The notes: generated from the sequence alone by a model not told the origin. A DNA stretch of 64,000 bases from Clostridiales bacterium (GCA_031269465.1 JAISZB010000110.1:28412-92411); one strand, 5' to 3'. Numbered from the stretch's first letter, positions 53,654-63,137 are shown. Numbers and translations are program-made.

Positions 53654-54199
53654 CTAAAGTAATTTTTCGATGTGCGGAACGAGTTGCTCCGATTTGGTCA
53701 TGGAGCCGAACCTCTCGGCAAGATTACGGGAGCGGTCAATCAGAAACTTCGCGAAATTCCACTGAATCGCTTTGCCGCCGGAGAATGCCTTGAACAGCGG
53801 GAGAGCGTTAGCGCCTTTTACGTCGATTTTCCGCGACAGCGGGAAGGTCACGCCGTAGCGTACTGTGCAGAACTCTTGGATCTGCTCGTTTTCGCCGGGT
53901 TCTTGGTGCAGGAACTGGTTGCAGGGGAATCCGATGACAACCAAACCTCGCTCGCGGTATAGGGTATTGATCAGCTTCTCGATCTCGTCCTCCACCCGCG
54001 CCAGTTCCACCTTTAGCGCGGCCGCCTTTGGGTTGACGGCGCCGGACTTGTTCTGTTTGTTCAAAGTGTGGAACTCCCGCAGTTTCTCTACCATCGCCTC
54101 GTAGACGATTTGCTCCAAATCGGCGGTGAGCAGGGTTACCCGCGCCCTCGCAGCTTTTGTCCTCGGCGCGTTTCTTGCACCGCAGATAGCCTGTGCCAT
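53654..54199 (-). pseudogene. Chimera of a serine-recombinase tail and a glutathione peroxidase C-terminus
   Basis: One uninterrupted frame joins two unrelated fragments. Residues 20-90 (LTADLEQIVYEAMVEKLREF, ELARVEDEIEKLINTL) are the C-terminal coiled-coil region of a large serine recombinase. From residue 91 it reads YRERGLVVIGFPCNQF, HQEPGENEQIQEFCTVRYGV, FPLSRKIDVKGANALPLF and IQWNFAKFLIDR, which is the C-terminal two-thirds of glutathione peroxidase. The peroxidase has lost its first strand with the catalytic Cys/Sec; the later Gln-Trp-Asn-Phe is kept. No promoter or ribosome site of its own is evident. Peroxidase activity is not expected. Confidence 0.75.
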
Positions 54200-54440
54200 T
54201 CGCGGCAGTGATACTCAACTCCCCAAATAGTTTGTGAGATGCCGTGAAATCAACATCTGCATCTCTGCTAGCAAACGCCTCAACTTGTTTTTCGTGGGTA
54301 GCATTGTTATCGCCTATCAAGATTAGTGCTGTGGATATATCGCTCTTTATTTTCAAAAGCGGGAGGTAATTTATGCTGCCTGCGTTGATTAACGCTTGAG
54401 CGCTAATGCAATGTCTCCTGCGGGCGGACGCATTCAATCA
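54200..54440 (-). pseudogene. Zinc-ribbon and unassigned coding relic upstream of the chimera
   Basis: In a second minus-strand frame, NGTGYLRCKKRAEDKSCEGA resembles the zinc beta-ribbon of large serine recombinases and probably belonged to the recombinase fragment before a frameshift. It is preceded by KSDISTALILIGDNNATHEK, QVEAFASRDADVDFTASHKL, a conserved-looking piece that I cannot assign. Confidence 0.4.
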
Positions 54441-54750
54441 GCTAAACGCAGGGCGATAATGTTACACGCATCTAGTAAATGTCAAATATCACACGCCGTT
54501 ACGTGCGCTCAACCGTTCGTTTCGGATGTTTCGCTCCGATTTAATCGACAGCGTCAACTATCGCCAGCCCTTGACGGAAAACGCTATGCTTGAAGCGGGA
54601 GAGTGCGTTAGAGTTATCCGTGAAACGGCGGAAAACATCAACTCAATATTGGACGAGGATGGAATATTGAGTATGAGACTTGATTTACAGCATAATATGC
54701 TTTACTAGATGAAAAGCATTGAGTATCAAACCGCCTGTTCCGATGTGTTG
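54441..54750. other. Coding relic, unrecognised
   Basis: A plus-strand frame (54526-54708) reads RSDLIDSVNYRQPLTENAML and continues EAGECVRVIRETAENINSIL to a stop; composition looks coding, but there is no clear start or family. Confidence 0.35.
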
Positions 54751-54850
54751 CTAGTGCTGTCGCTCTTAATTGCGTGACACGCTTTTAGCCTATAAAATGC
54801 TTAATTATAGCCAAATAGGACTGTAGCGCAATTAAGACTGTCTGCACTAG
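54751..54850. repeat. CTAG-ended MITE, copy 2
   Basis: 100 bp from CTAGTGCTGTCG to CTGTCTGCACTAG. The terminal inverted repeats of about 24 bp include CTTAATTGCG and CGCAATTAAG. The interior TTTTAGCCTATAAAATGC, TTAATTATAGCCAAATAGGA matches 21690-21788 in reverse orientation. Confidence 0.8.
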
Positions 54851-55062
54851 AACAAGATTACTAGGGCAAACACGCCCTTGATTGCGACTTAAATTTCTGA
54901 GCTGTTCAGTTTTTAACTATAATTAAAGAAGCTTTGACTCTGTGAGCAAAGAAAATGCCAAAGCGTTGCCACTAAAAAGAGAACGGTTCGGTCTCGATGC
55001 TCTGCTTTCAATGCCACTTTGAAAACGGAAGCAACGAAGAGATTTGACCGTTGCAGGAGAAT

Positions 55063-55312
55063 AGTTGTGAAAATCCCAATAAGAGATAACATTATCAAAT
55101 ACTACCTGCAGAATGTGTACTTTATCAACGGGGAACGCAACTAAGGTCAAGTTGCTTGCAGAGCGTTGCAATATGGCCTTATTGAGTATAGGCCGACGAT
55201 TGCTTATGATTGGGAACATACAGGATTTTTCACCTATATACTTACGGACTGCGAAAACGACACTCTCGAGGAAGTTCTTCAGATATTGGCAAAGCATTTT
55301 GAACTGGAATAG
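55063..55312 (+). pseudogene. Remnant of a P-loop kinase-like gene
   Basis: Frames in succession read KIPIRDNIIKYYLQNVYFING, here shortened by a lost P-loop, then ATKVKLLAERCNMALL, and, in another frame, LTDCENDTLEEVLQILAKHF followed by a stop. The order fits small nucleotide-kinase-like proteins of clostridia (NIIKxYLxNVYFINGTxxAGKSTMVKxLAE). At least two frameshifts are needed. Confidence 0.4.
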
Positions 55313-56068
55313 TGACGCCTGATAAGAGAGAGGTGAACGATGAAAGACACTCTCTCCAACTGAAACATATCGCAAAATATACCTGCCGCACGCATAGCCA
55401 ACAGCGTGTGGAGCATTGGCAAAGACTATATCTTAAAATTCGAAAAGCTAAAGTGAGTTGAACGGAGTATTCAACTGAAAAAGTCTCTTATGCAATAAGG
55501 CGTTTCGATCGGCGCGCCCATCCCGGCAATATCCAGCGCTGACTATTGACTGCGAACCAATTTGGGCCTTGTTCTCGCCGTCACGGGAGAGTCGTAGGCA
55601 ATGCTGGAAAGCTTCAGCGCGAATGCGCTTTCATGGGAGAATCTACTGTAGTTCGCCTTTCCTACGAAAAAGCAACAGTACTGCCTATACTACCGCCCTG
55701 CTTCTTTTAATGCCTTCCCTATGCCGATGCGTCAGCTGTCCGCTTCGGGGACATAAACAATCCCGTTTTCGCGCACAGGATGACGCCGGTTTTCTCCCCA
55801 AACAAACGTTTTAGTTAAAACAGCGCGTCGAACTGCCTTGTATACCCGGCAGCCAGCTGTAGGTTTAGAACCGTCCCAATAGCCGCAGAGGCGCGTTGCG
55901 CCATCTTTACCTATGCATCTTTTCTGTCGCAAGCAGACTCCGTCCATGAGGGCTTCCCAATGCGAAGGCGACGAATAGCAAAATAACGGAATAAGCCAAA
56001 TCACAAGTTCCTCCCATCCTGTTTTTCGATTACAGATATTGCCTATCGTTTTAGTGCACTTTCCGGCT
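55313..56068. other. Gene-free stretch with relics
   Basis: Short frames on both strands (plus 55569-55814; minus 55732-56004) without ribosome sites or recognisable domains. No repeats of the palindromic family. Confidence 0.4.
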
Positions 56069-56290
56069 GCCTTAGGTTATTTTTCCATCATGCCTTATAA
56101 AGATTTTGACACGTATTTCTCCCTTCCTTACAAAGATTTTGGCGCTTCTTTGGGTATCAACCAAACGCTCCCAATTATGATCGCTCCGACGGCTTTGCCT
56201 TTTACTCAAATTGCTTGCGCCTGCCTCGCCTTCATTTCTCCTTCCCGCAAGGCTTCTTCCAGTGTTACCCAGTCTAATGACACGGCATCA
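56069..56290 (-). pseudogene. Decayed helix-turn-helix (HTH_17) gene
   Basis: On the minus strand LDWVTLEEALREGEMKARQA is followed after a stop by VKGKAVGAIIIGSVWLIPKE and APKSL. This is the pattern VTLxEAxxxxxxxxRxVQxxCxxGRIxGAIxxGxxWxIPKDAxKP of small excisionase-like regulators, as in the gene at 49179. There are several in-frame stops, and AAATCTTTRTAAGG occurs twice at the 3' end. Confidence 0.5.
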
Positions 56291-56316
56291 GGCCTTCCCG
56301 CTTGATGTCTATAATA

Positions 56317-56448
56317 TATACTGCTTTTCATATAAAACTGCCTTTTTTGGAGCTTGATTATACAGCGAGTGCAAAATGCCAGAATGGCATTTCGCACTCG
56401 CTGTATAATCAAGCTCCAAAAAAGGATCATTTGATGAAAAGCGGTATA
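56317..56448. repeat. TA-flanked palindromic element, archetypal copy
   Basis: 132 bp, nearly perfect palindrome: TATACTGCTTTTCATATAAA; CTTTTTTGGAGCTTGATTAT; ACAGCGAGTGCAAAATGCC; AGAAT; GGCATTTCGCACTCGCTGT; ATAATCAAGCTCCAAAAAAG; TTGATGAAAAGCGGTATA. A good reference copy for the family. Confidence 0.9.
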
Positions 56449-56802
56449 GCACGCTACACTCATTCATGGATAGGCGCGAATCCGTTGATTGCGATGCTCC
56501 ATATTGAGCGTGGGGGTGCCGTTTCTAATTTCTAATGGAGCGCTCTGCTCAACGCAGTGAAAAGCTTTCGCGCTGCTCTTATGAGATCGGCAGAGTTATA
56601 ACCAAAAGGTATAGACTGTCGAACAAATTGAGGCTTCTGTCTGGTCTCGGTTTGTTTTATAATAAAGCCATATCTTTTGGCAAGGATGCGGATTTATGCG
56701 GTCAAAGTTGCTGATTATCAAGCTTATTACGAATGGTCTATCCGATTGCTGCAAGGCCGCGGCAAAAAGCGATGCGACAAGCGGCAATGAATCTGAATTA
56801 TA

Positions 56803-56910
56803 TTGATTTGCATATGAACTGCCTATGACTTTTTTGAGTCTAATTATGTAGATTTAAGACTCAAGCCATTCTCCAAAATAGAAGCATTCGTCCGCAATAG
56901 CAATAATATG
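56803..56910. repeat. Diverged palindromic element
   Basis: TATATTGATTTGCATATG, TTTTTTGAGTCTAATTATG, AAGACTCAAGCCATTCTCC and GTCCGCAATAGC; recognisable mainly by its ends. Confidence 0.45.
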
Positions 56911-57106
56911 AAAACATAGCGCGCATCAATCACCGGCGTCGACTCAGTCTGGCCTCAGTTGCGCCTGCCGAAAACATTCAAGAGAGGGCAACAGGCAAGG
57001 CTTTTCTACCCCCATCGGCGAAGCAATCAATTTTCCCGGCTCTTTTATCGGGAACTTGTACATAACTCCTATGATTGCTCTAGGCTATGCGTTTCATTTC
57101 CCGTAA

Positions 57107-57338
57107 TATGCCGATTTGCAGCTGATGTAGATTTTGTTGACTGCTCACTTTCAATGTGCGATATGCAGATATCAGCCTTTCGCACTCGCTGTATAACCAA
57201 AGCTCCAAAATCGGAACTTTAGTACAAAAATACATTTTATGGACATTTGTCCCTACCTCGAACACATAATTGACTTAATATTTTCACCCATGGCGGTGAA
57301 GCGTAGCGTCATAGGGGTTCATATGCAAACCAGTATAA
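57107..57338. repeat. Composite palindromic element with module B
   Basis: ATATGCCGATTTGCAGC, CTTTCAATGTGCGATATGC, CAGCCTTTCGCACTCGCTG, AAGCTCCAAAATCGG, AGTACAAAAATACATTTTAT then TTGTCCCTACCTCG, TAATATTTTCACCCATGGCG, GTGAAGCGTAGCGTCATAGG, ATATGCAAACCAGTATA. Same composite as at 7430 and 29663. Confidence 0.75.
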
Positions 57339-57369
57339 ATAATACACCTCAGAACCGAGCGCCAGAGGC

Positions 57370-57495
57370 TATACTGCTTTTCATATAAAACTGCCTTTTT
57401 TTGTTGATTATTCAGCGAGTGCAAAATGCCGATATCAGTCGTACCACTCAATGGATAATCAACAAAAAAAGGAACATTTGATGAAAAGCGGTATA
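57370..57495. repeat. TA-flanked palindromic element, TGTTGATTAT type
   Basis: TATACTGCTTTTCATATAAA; CTTTTTTTGTTGATTATTC; AGCGAGTGCAAAATGCCGAT; GATAATCAACAAAAAAAGG; TTGATGAAAAGCGGTATA. Both arms have the short TGTTGATTAT/ATAATCAACA word. Confidence 0.85.
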
Positions 57496-57834
57496 TTGGC
57501 ATGGTTCCGACGAGAGTCTCGCGCTTATTGCCTGAGTCGTTGGCTGCTATCAGGAAGAAGGGCAACCCGTTCAGATCATCAGAGAAGGCGATGCCATAGA
57601 GATTGCTCCCGGCGTGAAGCACTGGCAGGGTGCATTGTTGCTGCGACAACGAATTCATGTTCCAACGCCCCAATCGGCCTATCACCTTAGAAACCTTTAC
57701 CAGCCCAATATATCTCTCAACCATTGTTGGAGGAGAAAGCGATCTGGACGCTCATAATATGGCTATGCTTCGCTTGAGTCCGGCGATAAGCGACTGGCAT
57801 TTATCCATGCGGGCGATCAGGCGCTAAAAGCCGC

Positions 57835-57938
57835 TATACTGATTTTCATTGAAAAACATCTTTTTTGGAGCTTGATTATACGGGCATCAATGGATAATCA
57901 AGCTCCAAAAAAGGATCATAGAATGAAAAACGGGATAA
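57835..57938. repeat. Core-less palindromic element
   Basis: TATACTGATTTTCATTG; TTTTTTGGAGCTTGATTATA; CGGGCATCAATGG; ATAATCAAGCTCCAAAAAAG; GAATGAAAAACGGGATA. Confidence 0.8.
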
Positions 57939-58156
57939 TTGGCCGCAATCAGATTGAGGGACAACCTGTGAAGGTTCTGCGCCCCGGCGATGCGGCGCTT
58001 CGCCCTCCCGGTGAAAAGCATTGGCAAGGTGGCAACGCGGATACCTGATTCGCCAATGCAGCCATCAACGTCAATCTGGAGGCGCAGAGCGGTTGAAGCC
58101 TGTTTCTGAAAAAGCGCGCGCCCTGTTGGCAATGGAGAACGGGAGGGAGGCAGGGA

Positions 58157-59980
58157 ATGATTCAAATAAGGTACATATGTTTGCTAATCGCGCTTTTTGC
58201 ATTGCTGGCAGGGTGCGCGTACAACGCAATGTCAGCGAATATCAGCGCTAAAGCGTCGGACGCGGTAAATTATACCGCCCTTAATTCGGGCGGCCTCTCA
58301 ATCGCTTACGGCACAAAGGCGACTGAGGTTATCAACAATCCGGCCTTTGTGGGGTTCGGACGATTCCTGTTCCCGACGGAACGCGGTTTGCCCGGCGATG
58401 ATATCACAGTTTCGGGCATTGAATCGCTACTGCCCTATCACAGCGACATCAACGAGGAAACAACCGTGGAAGTGCTGAATTACTTGCTTGACGAGAGGGT
58501 TGCTAAAGAAATCGTCTTTTATGACATTTACACGGAAAACGAAAAACAAGCAGACCCTACCAAAAATAATACAGGGCTATTCTTCTTCCGCGGCGAGCCG
58601 AACGCGCCTTTTGCTATAGCATGCGCTGGCGGAGGATTCTCATACGTCGGATCTATCCACGAGAGCTTTCCGCTTGCGCTGGAACTGAGCAAGAAAGGCT
58701 ACAACGCATTTGCTATCCAATATCGCACGGGAGGAGCGGAGATCGCCTGCGCAGATTTGGCGGCTGCAGTATCTTTTATATTCAAAAATGCTGGCACTCT
58801 AAAGGTAAATACAGAGGATTATTCACTTTGGGGCGGCTCTGCCGGGGCAAGAATGGCGGCGTATCTTGGCTCATACGGAGCGGCGGCTTACGGAGGCGAT
58901 GATGTGCCGAAACCCGCCGCCATCATAATGCAGTACACGGGACACTCGGACTATACGGAAAATGACCCGCCGACGTATGCTTGCATAGGCGAAAACGACG
59001 GCATCGCAAGCCCTCAGGCAATGCAGCGGCGCGTAAACGCCCAGAAAGAGGCGGGGATTGATGTGGAGTTTCATCTTTACCCCAACCTAGGGCATGGTTT
59101 CGGACTTGGCATTGGAACGAGCGCTGAGGGCTGGCATAATGACGCGCTGTCATTTTGGGAAGGGCATATGGAAGGTGCAACTGCAAAGCCTGGCACTGCG
59201 CGGCTTGAGCGCAATACCTTTCTGTGGAGCGATGGAAACATGCCTGCAAAAACGGCTTACACAGAGAATAATGGCAACTATTCAGACCCGCCTGGCTTTC
59301 GTCCCAGCATGGAATGGTATCCTGCTAAAAAAGGCGCCGCTGTGAAGGGTGCTATTATGATATGCGCGGGTGGAGCATTTATGGTTCGCAGCGCATATGA
59401 TGAAGCGCCCGTTGCAAAATGTTTCAATGAACTTGGATATCACGCCTTCGTTGTGAAGTATCGGTTGCGCCCTTACACGCAGGAGGAAGGCGCACTCGAC
59501 TTGGCGCGGGCAGTGCGATTCGTCCGCAGTCACGCTGATGAGCTTGGCATGGACAAAGAAAATGTTGCCGCCATTGGCTTTTCCGCAGGCGGGATTCTCT
59601 GCGGCGAGATGCTTTTGAATTTCGGCGAGCAAGTGGACGGTACTGCGCTCGACCTTGATTATATGCCTGACGCAATTGACAAGATATCAGCGGACATAGC
59701 TGCCGACGGCATGATTTATTCGTTCTATGGCAGACTATCGGTCGCTTCCACAGACGTTGAGAAATTCAAAGAGTCGGATTTGCCGCCAACCCGCTTTGTG
59801 TATGGATCTGAAGAGATTTTCCGCAACCAGATTGAAGCCTGCGCCAACGCCGCGCGACAAGCCGGAGTGATGGTGGATTCTCATGTTCTTGATGGCAGGC
59901 AGCACGGCTTTGGAGCGGATGATGGCGAGTGGATACGGGAATTCGATAAATGGCTTACACCAATATTTGAAAACAATTGA
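58157..59980 (+). CDS. Lipoprotein with two tandem alpha/beta-hydrolase (esterase) domains
   Basis: 607 aa. The signal peptide ends in lipobox LLAGC (Cys20). Domain 1 (about 80-340) has an oxyanion loop CAGGGFSYVGS, nucleophile GGSAGARMAAYLG and catalytic His in YPNLGHGFGLG. Domain 2 (about 360-605) has CAGGAFMVRS, nucleophile GFSAGGILCGEM, ETF-like VYGSEEIF and His in LDGRQHGFGADDG. Both look like BD-FAE/carbohydrate-acetylesterase-type hydrolases, so the protein is an internal duplication with two potentially active sites. GGGAGG..CAGGGA precedes the ATG. A one-domain hydrolase lipoprotein follows 1 kb downstream. The substrate is unknown; acylated sugars or xylan acetyl groups are possible. 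Confidence 0.85.
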   Translation: MIQIRYICLLIALFALLAGCAYNAMSANISAKASDAVNYTALNSGGLSIAYGTKATEVINNPAFVGFGRFLFPTERGLPGDDITVSGIESLLPYHSDINEETTVEVLNYLLDERVAKEIVFYDIYTENEKQADPTKNNTGLFFFRGEPNAPFAIACAGGGFSYVGSIHESFPLALELSKKGYNAFAIQYRTGGAEIACADLAAAVSFIFKNAGTLKVNTEDYSLWGGSAGARMAAYLGSYGAAAYGGDDVPKPAAIIMQYTGHSDYTENDPPTYACIGENDGIASPQAMQRRVNAQKEAGIDVEFHLYPNLGHGFGLGIGTSAEGWHNDALSFWEGHMEGATAKPGTARLERNTFLWSDGNMPAKTAYTENNGNYSDPPGFRPSMEWYPAKKGAAVKGAIMICAGGAFMVRSAYDEAPVAKCFNELGYHAFVVKYRLRPYTQEEGALDLARAVRFVRSHADELGMDKENVAAIGFSAGGILCGEMLLNFGEQVDGTALDLDYMPDAIDKISADIAADGMIYSFYGRLSVASTDVEKFKESDLPPTRFVYGSEEIFRNQIEACANAARQAGVMVDSHVLDGRQHGFGADDGEWIREFDKWLTPIFENN

Positions 59981-60247
59981 ATGGATATTTCTTAGGGAAA
60001 GTTGATAATATACCGATGCCCCTCATAAGGGATAAAATCTTGAGGCGCACTTGGACTTGCCTGTTATGGGAGCGAGCAAAGTATGAAACAGAGATGGAGG
60101 TAGAGAAAAATTGGTTTTTATGGTCTGCGGTGCTTGTATGTTGACGCAAGCGACGATACAGCTGAAATTCTAGTAAAGATAATAAACTCAGAGTCATCTA
60201 TTCGCTGCTGCATCAAGCTCCTACATATAGATAGCCCAGGCGAATGC

Positions 60248-60352
60248 TATACCGATGATTTACATCCAAATGTACCGATATTTTTTGAGCTTGAGTGTCC
60301 TTTGAGACTCTGTACAATCAAGCTCCAAAATCGGATTTTTCTAATCAATATA
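60248..60352. repeat. Diverged palindromic element
   Basis: TATACCGATGATTTACATCC, TATTTTTTGAGCTTGAGTGT, CTCTGTACAATCAAGCTCC, AAAATCGGATTTTTCTAATC; the core is reduced to CCTTTGAGACTC. Confidence 0.6.
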
Positions 60353-61009
60353 ATAATCCTCTATCAGCATCACTTCACCACATCAAATAATACGAATTTT
60401 TATCTCAATTAAGGTACATCCTGAAACTCTGCAATGCGACCGAACGGTTGAGGGCTAAATTAGGTTTTCGTTAGAAAGTCTTCAAGAAGCAAAGTGAGAT
60501 GGTAAATTTTTATCAATAAAGGTCGGCAATAGCCTGATCTTGAGTATTTAAGCTATTAAGCAAGAGTGTAAATTGGAATATAAGCTATGATTACTTGACA
60601 GTCAAGTGTTTTTTACATTAATTGTTTACTTGACTAAATTCTATTATAACTTAAAAAGCCCGCTAAGTCGACACAGCAACATGGATCAATGTTGAGCTCC
60701 CTTATAATTGAGGCCGGCCCTCCTTGATAATAATCCTTATATTTGGCATAGAGGGAGTATTATAAGGGATAATCGGCGGAAATTCAATAGTTTTATGATA
60801 CATGCTAATTTAGATACTTAAAATCCATTAAAAGTAAATAAACTCCTGACTCTCAAGTATGAATAGAACGCAACAGATTCTCTTCTTAGGTGTTTTCCAA
60901 ATGCCAGAACCCGCCGGATGCGAGCGATGCCTAGATCCTGTTATTCAGCCGTGATACGCTTAAGGCGGTAAAAATGTTTGCAAATTTTATAAATGAGAGG
61001 AAATGTTCT
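60353..61009. other. Upstream region of the second hydrolase lipoprotein
   Basis: No gene. An inverted repeat CCCTTATAAT (60700-60709) / ATTATAAGGG (60769-60778) brackets a GAGGCCGGCCCTC-type small palindrome (60712-60724). TTGACAGTCAAG near 60596 is a further small palindrome. The arrangement could hold a promoter with operator sites. Confidence 0.45.
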
Positions 61010-62098
61010 ATGAAAAAGCAGGCTTTAATCCTGCTCCCCTGCGCTTTGATGCTTTTCGCGGCTTGCGGCACCACCGGCTCACCCAGTGCAGTTCCTGCTG
61101 ATGAGGCAGTTCTTGATGGAGCGCTGGTTATTCAGGAACAAGGGAATTTTTCAACTGGCGGCACGATCGTCACAAGCGAAGGGGAATTTGATCCCATGCA
61201 GCCGTGGATAGTTCCGCAAGGCGGTCAAACCCGGCACGGCGACCATGCTGATGTGTTCTACCAGATCCCGGTTGGCGCCGGCGGATATTCAATGGTATTT
61301 CTTCACGGATATGGGCAGTCCAGGCGCAGTTGGCAAACAACAGCCGATGGGCGCGAAGGATTCTCAAGCATCTTTTTGAGGAAAGGTTATGGCGTGTATC
61401 TTGTTGACCAGCCCGGACGAGGAGAGGCGGGGCAAGTTACCGGGGCGGGCCAGATTGCCGCAACGCCTGACGACCAAACATGGTTTACGCAATTCCGCAT
61501 CGGTTTGTGGCCTGATTTCTATGAGGGCGTCCAATTCCCGCAGGACGAGGAATCGCTCGATCAGTTTTTCCGAATGATGGTGCCTGATACCGGGACTACC
61601 GCCGAACCAAACGCGACAGTCATCGCTATGTCAGAACTGTTTGACAGAAGCGGCCCGGGCATCCTGTTTACGCACTCCGCTGGAGCTATGCCCGGCTGGC
61701 AGACCGCGGTTGCCAACGAAAATGTGAAGGCTGTTGTCGCCATTGAGCCGGGTGGCCTGCCGTTTCCGATTGACCCGAACGCCGACCCTGCAACGCAGTT
61801 CGGCGGCGTTTCGCAAGAAGATTTTGAGAAGCTGATCCGGATTCCAATCATCATCTACATGGGCGACAATATATCTGATGCTGACACGGGCATACCCTCG
61901 CAGGATTTTTGGCGCGGCGTTCTGGAATCCGCAAGGCAGTGGGCGGAACTGGTGAACAGCAGCGGCGGAGATGCGGCTGTAGTACACCTGCCCGATGTCG
62001 GGATAGAAGGAAATACGCACTTCATTATGTCAGACTTGAACAATCAAGATGTTGCGGAGCATCTTGTCTCTTGGTTGGACGAAAAAGGCTTGAAATAG
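61010..62098 (+). CDS. Alpha/beta-hydrolase lipoprotein
   Basis: 362 aa. The signal peptide with lipobox LFAAC (Cys19) is encoded from the ATG at 61010, which has AGAGGA 12 bases upstream; an in-frame ATG at 60974 would spoil the signal. Hydrolase landmarks are the oxyanion strand MVFLHGYGQSRRSWQ, DQPGRGEAG, nucleophile elbow THSAGAMPGWQTA, IYMGDNISD with an acid residue, and His in GIEGNTHFIMSD. It resembles secreted esterase/PHB-depolymerase-like enzymes. It forms a neighbourhood with the double-domain esterase lipoprotein but has its own upstream region. Confidence 0.85.
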   Translation: MKKQALILLPCALMLFAACGTTGSPSAVPADEAVLDGALVIQEQGNFSTGGTIVTSEGEFDPMQPWIVPQGGQTRHGDHADVFYQIPVGAGGYSMVFLHGYGQSRRSWQTTADGREGFSSIFLRKGYGVYLVDQPGRGEAGQVTGAGQIAATPDDQTWFTQFRIGLWPDFYEGVQFPQDEESLDQFFRMMVPDTGTTAEPNATVIAMSELFDRSGPGILFTHSAGAMPGWQTAVANENVKAVVAIEPGGLPFPIDPNADPATQFGGVSQEDFEKLIRIPIIIYMGDNISDADTGIPSQDFWRGVLESARQWAELVNSSGGDAAVVHLPDVGIEGNTHFIMSDLNNQDVAEHLVSWLDEKGLK

Positions 62099-62372
62099 GA
62101 TGCTGGCAGGAGTGGGGCGCATCTAGAGCGCCTTATATTCGCTCTATGTGCTTGTGAGGCGCTGCACGGCAAACTGCGAGGATTCAAGCGCTCTGACCCA
62201 AAAGTCGGCTGTGCCAGCCGATAAGCACACTCCAAGCGGAAAACCTCTGGAAGAATTTCTGCGATCGCCGTAGCTGCCGAGGTTGCCGTGCAGGTAATAT
62301 CGCCCGTCGTTATTGACATACGCCTTTTTAGCCATCTATGACTGCAAAATGCTCCTTCGCAGTAATAAATCG

Positions 62373-62421
62373 ATCTCTACTTACACTTCCCCTAAAAAAA
62401 GAGGGAAGTGTAAGTAGAGAT
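62373..62421. repeat. Perfect 19-bp hairpin
   Basis: ATCTCTACTTACACTTCCC and GGGAAGTGTAAGTAGAGAT are exact complements around an 11-nt A-rich loop. Not related to the palindromic family. There is no T-run on either side. Confidence 0.75.
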
Positions 62422-62454
62422 TGACAGCAAAGAATTGCGCTTGAACGTAAAAAA

Positions 62455-62485
62455 CCCCTTAGATGGACATGGATCATCTAAGGGG
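62455..62485 (+). terminator. Hairpin downstream of the hydrolase gene
   Basis: CCCCTTAGATG and CATCTAAGGGG form a perfect 11-bp stem over a 9-nt loop, preceded by AAAAAA. Confidence 0.55.
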
Positions 62486-62523
62486 CAAGGCGTTCTGACA
62501 GTTCATCTTTAGAAGCAGAAAAG

Positions 62524-62547
62524 CCTGTCATGGTTGACAGGTTTTTT
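62524..62547 (+). terminator. Rho-independent terminator
   Basis: CCTGTCA and TGACAGG with a 4-nt loop, directly followed by TTTTTT. Confidence 0.8.
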
Positions 62548-62861
62548 AGATATGAAAAGCATATTCAGGTGGTTCAGCCGGGAAGCAATTTGATCTTATG
62601 GGCACCATTTTGAGATCAATAAGAAGACCCATACGCTAAGGTGCGATCTTTAAGGGCTATTTTGCGCAGTGCTCTGCGCCCTCAAAGCGGGCGCGGCATG
62701 GAGGGGCATTCCGGAAGGTTTCCCCCGCAACCTGTTATTGTATCAGATCCGGAAAAAGGCGGCAATTTGCCGCTTCCAGCCCGATATTTAGTGCTTCTTG
62801 GATAAGGTGTTATCACTCTTCCTCATCGTCCTCTTTGGTTCGTAGAAGTAGTCTAATTGCT

Positions 62862-63020
62862 TTACTGCTTCACCGGCAGGAAGCGGTTTACGTCGCTCAA
62901 GCCCTCCCTCGCTTCAAACAGTATTTCTTGAATCTTGCGCTCAAAATCTGCTTTTGGAGGCAAGTCTGTCCAATACTCCGCGACGGCGATTCCGGACTTG
63001 TCCAACTCCAGCAATTCAAC
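62862..63020 (-). pseudogene. C-terminal remnant of a DUF1016 (YhcG-type PDDEXK nuclease) gene
   Basis: The minus-strand frame GTVELLELDKSGIAVAEYWT, DLPPKADFERKIQEILFEAR, EGLSDVN matches the end of DUF1016/YhcG proteins (ALLELDKSGIxVAEYxTELP...). Upstream the frame loses similarity at about 63020, so only about 50 residues remain; the nuclease motifs are absent. Confidence 0.55.
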
Positions 63021-63137
63021 CGTCCCGCGACTGGCTTTCCGGCAAGGGGCAGGAATTTGAGTGGCTTGCGCTGATTCGCGATGGAATGCCTGCGTGGTGC
63101 TATGAAACACCGTAAAACGGTTTTTTAATGAGGTGTG

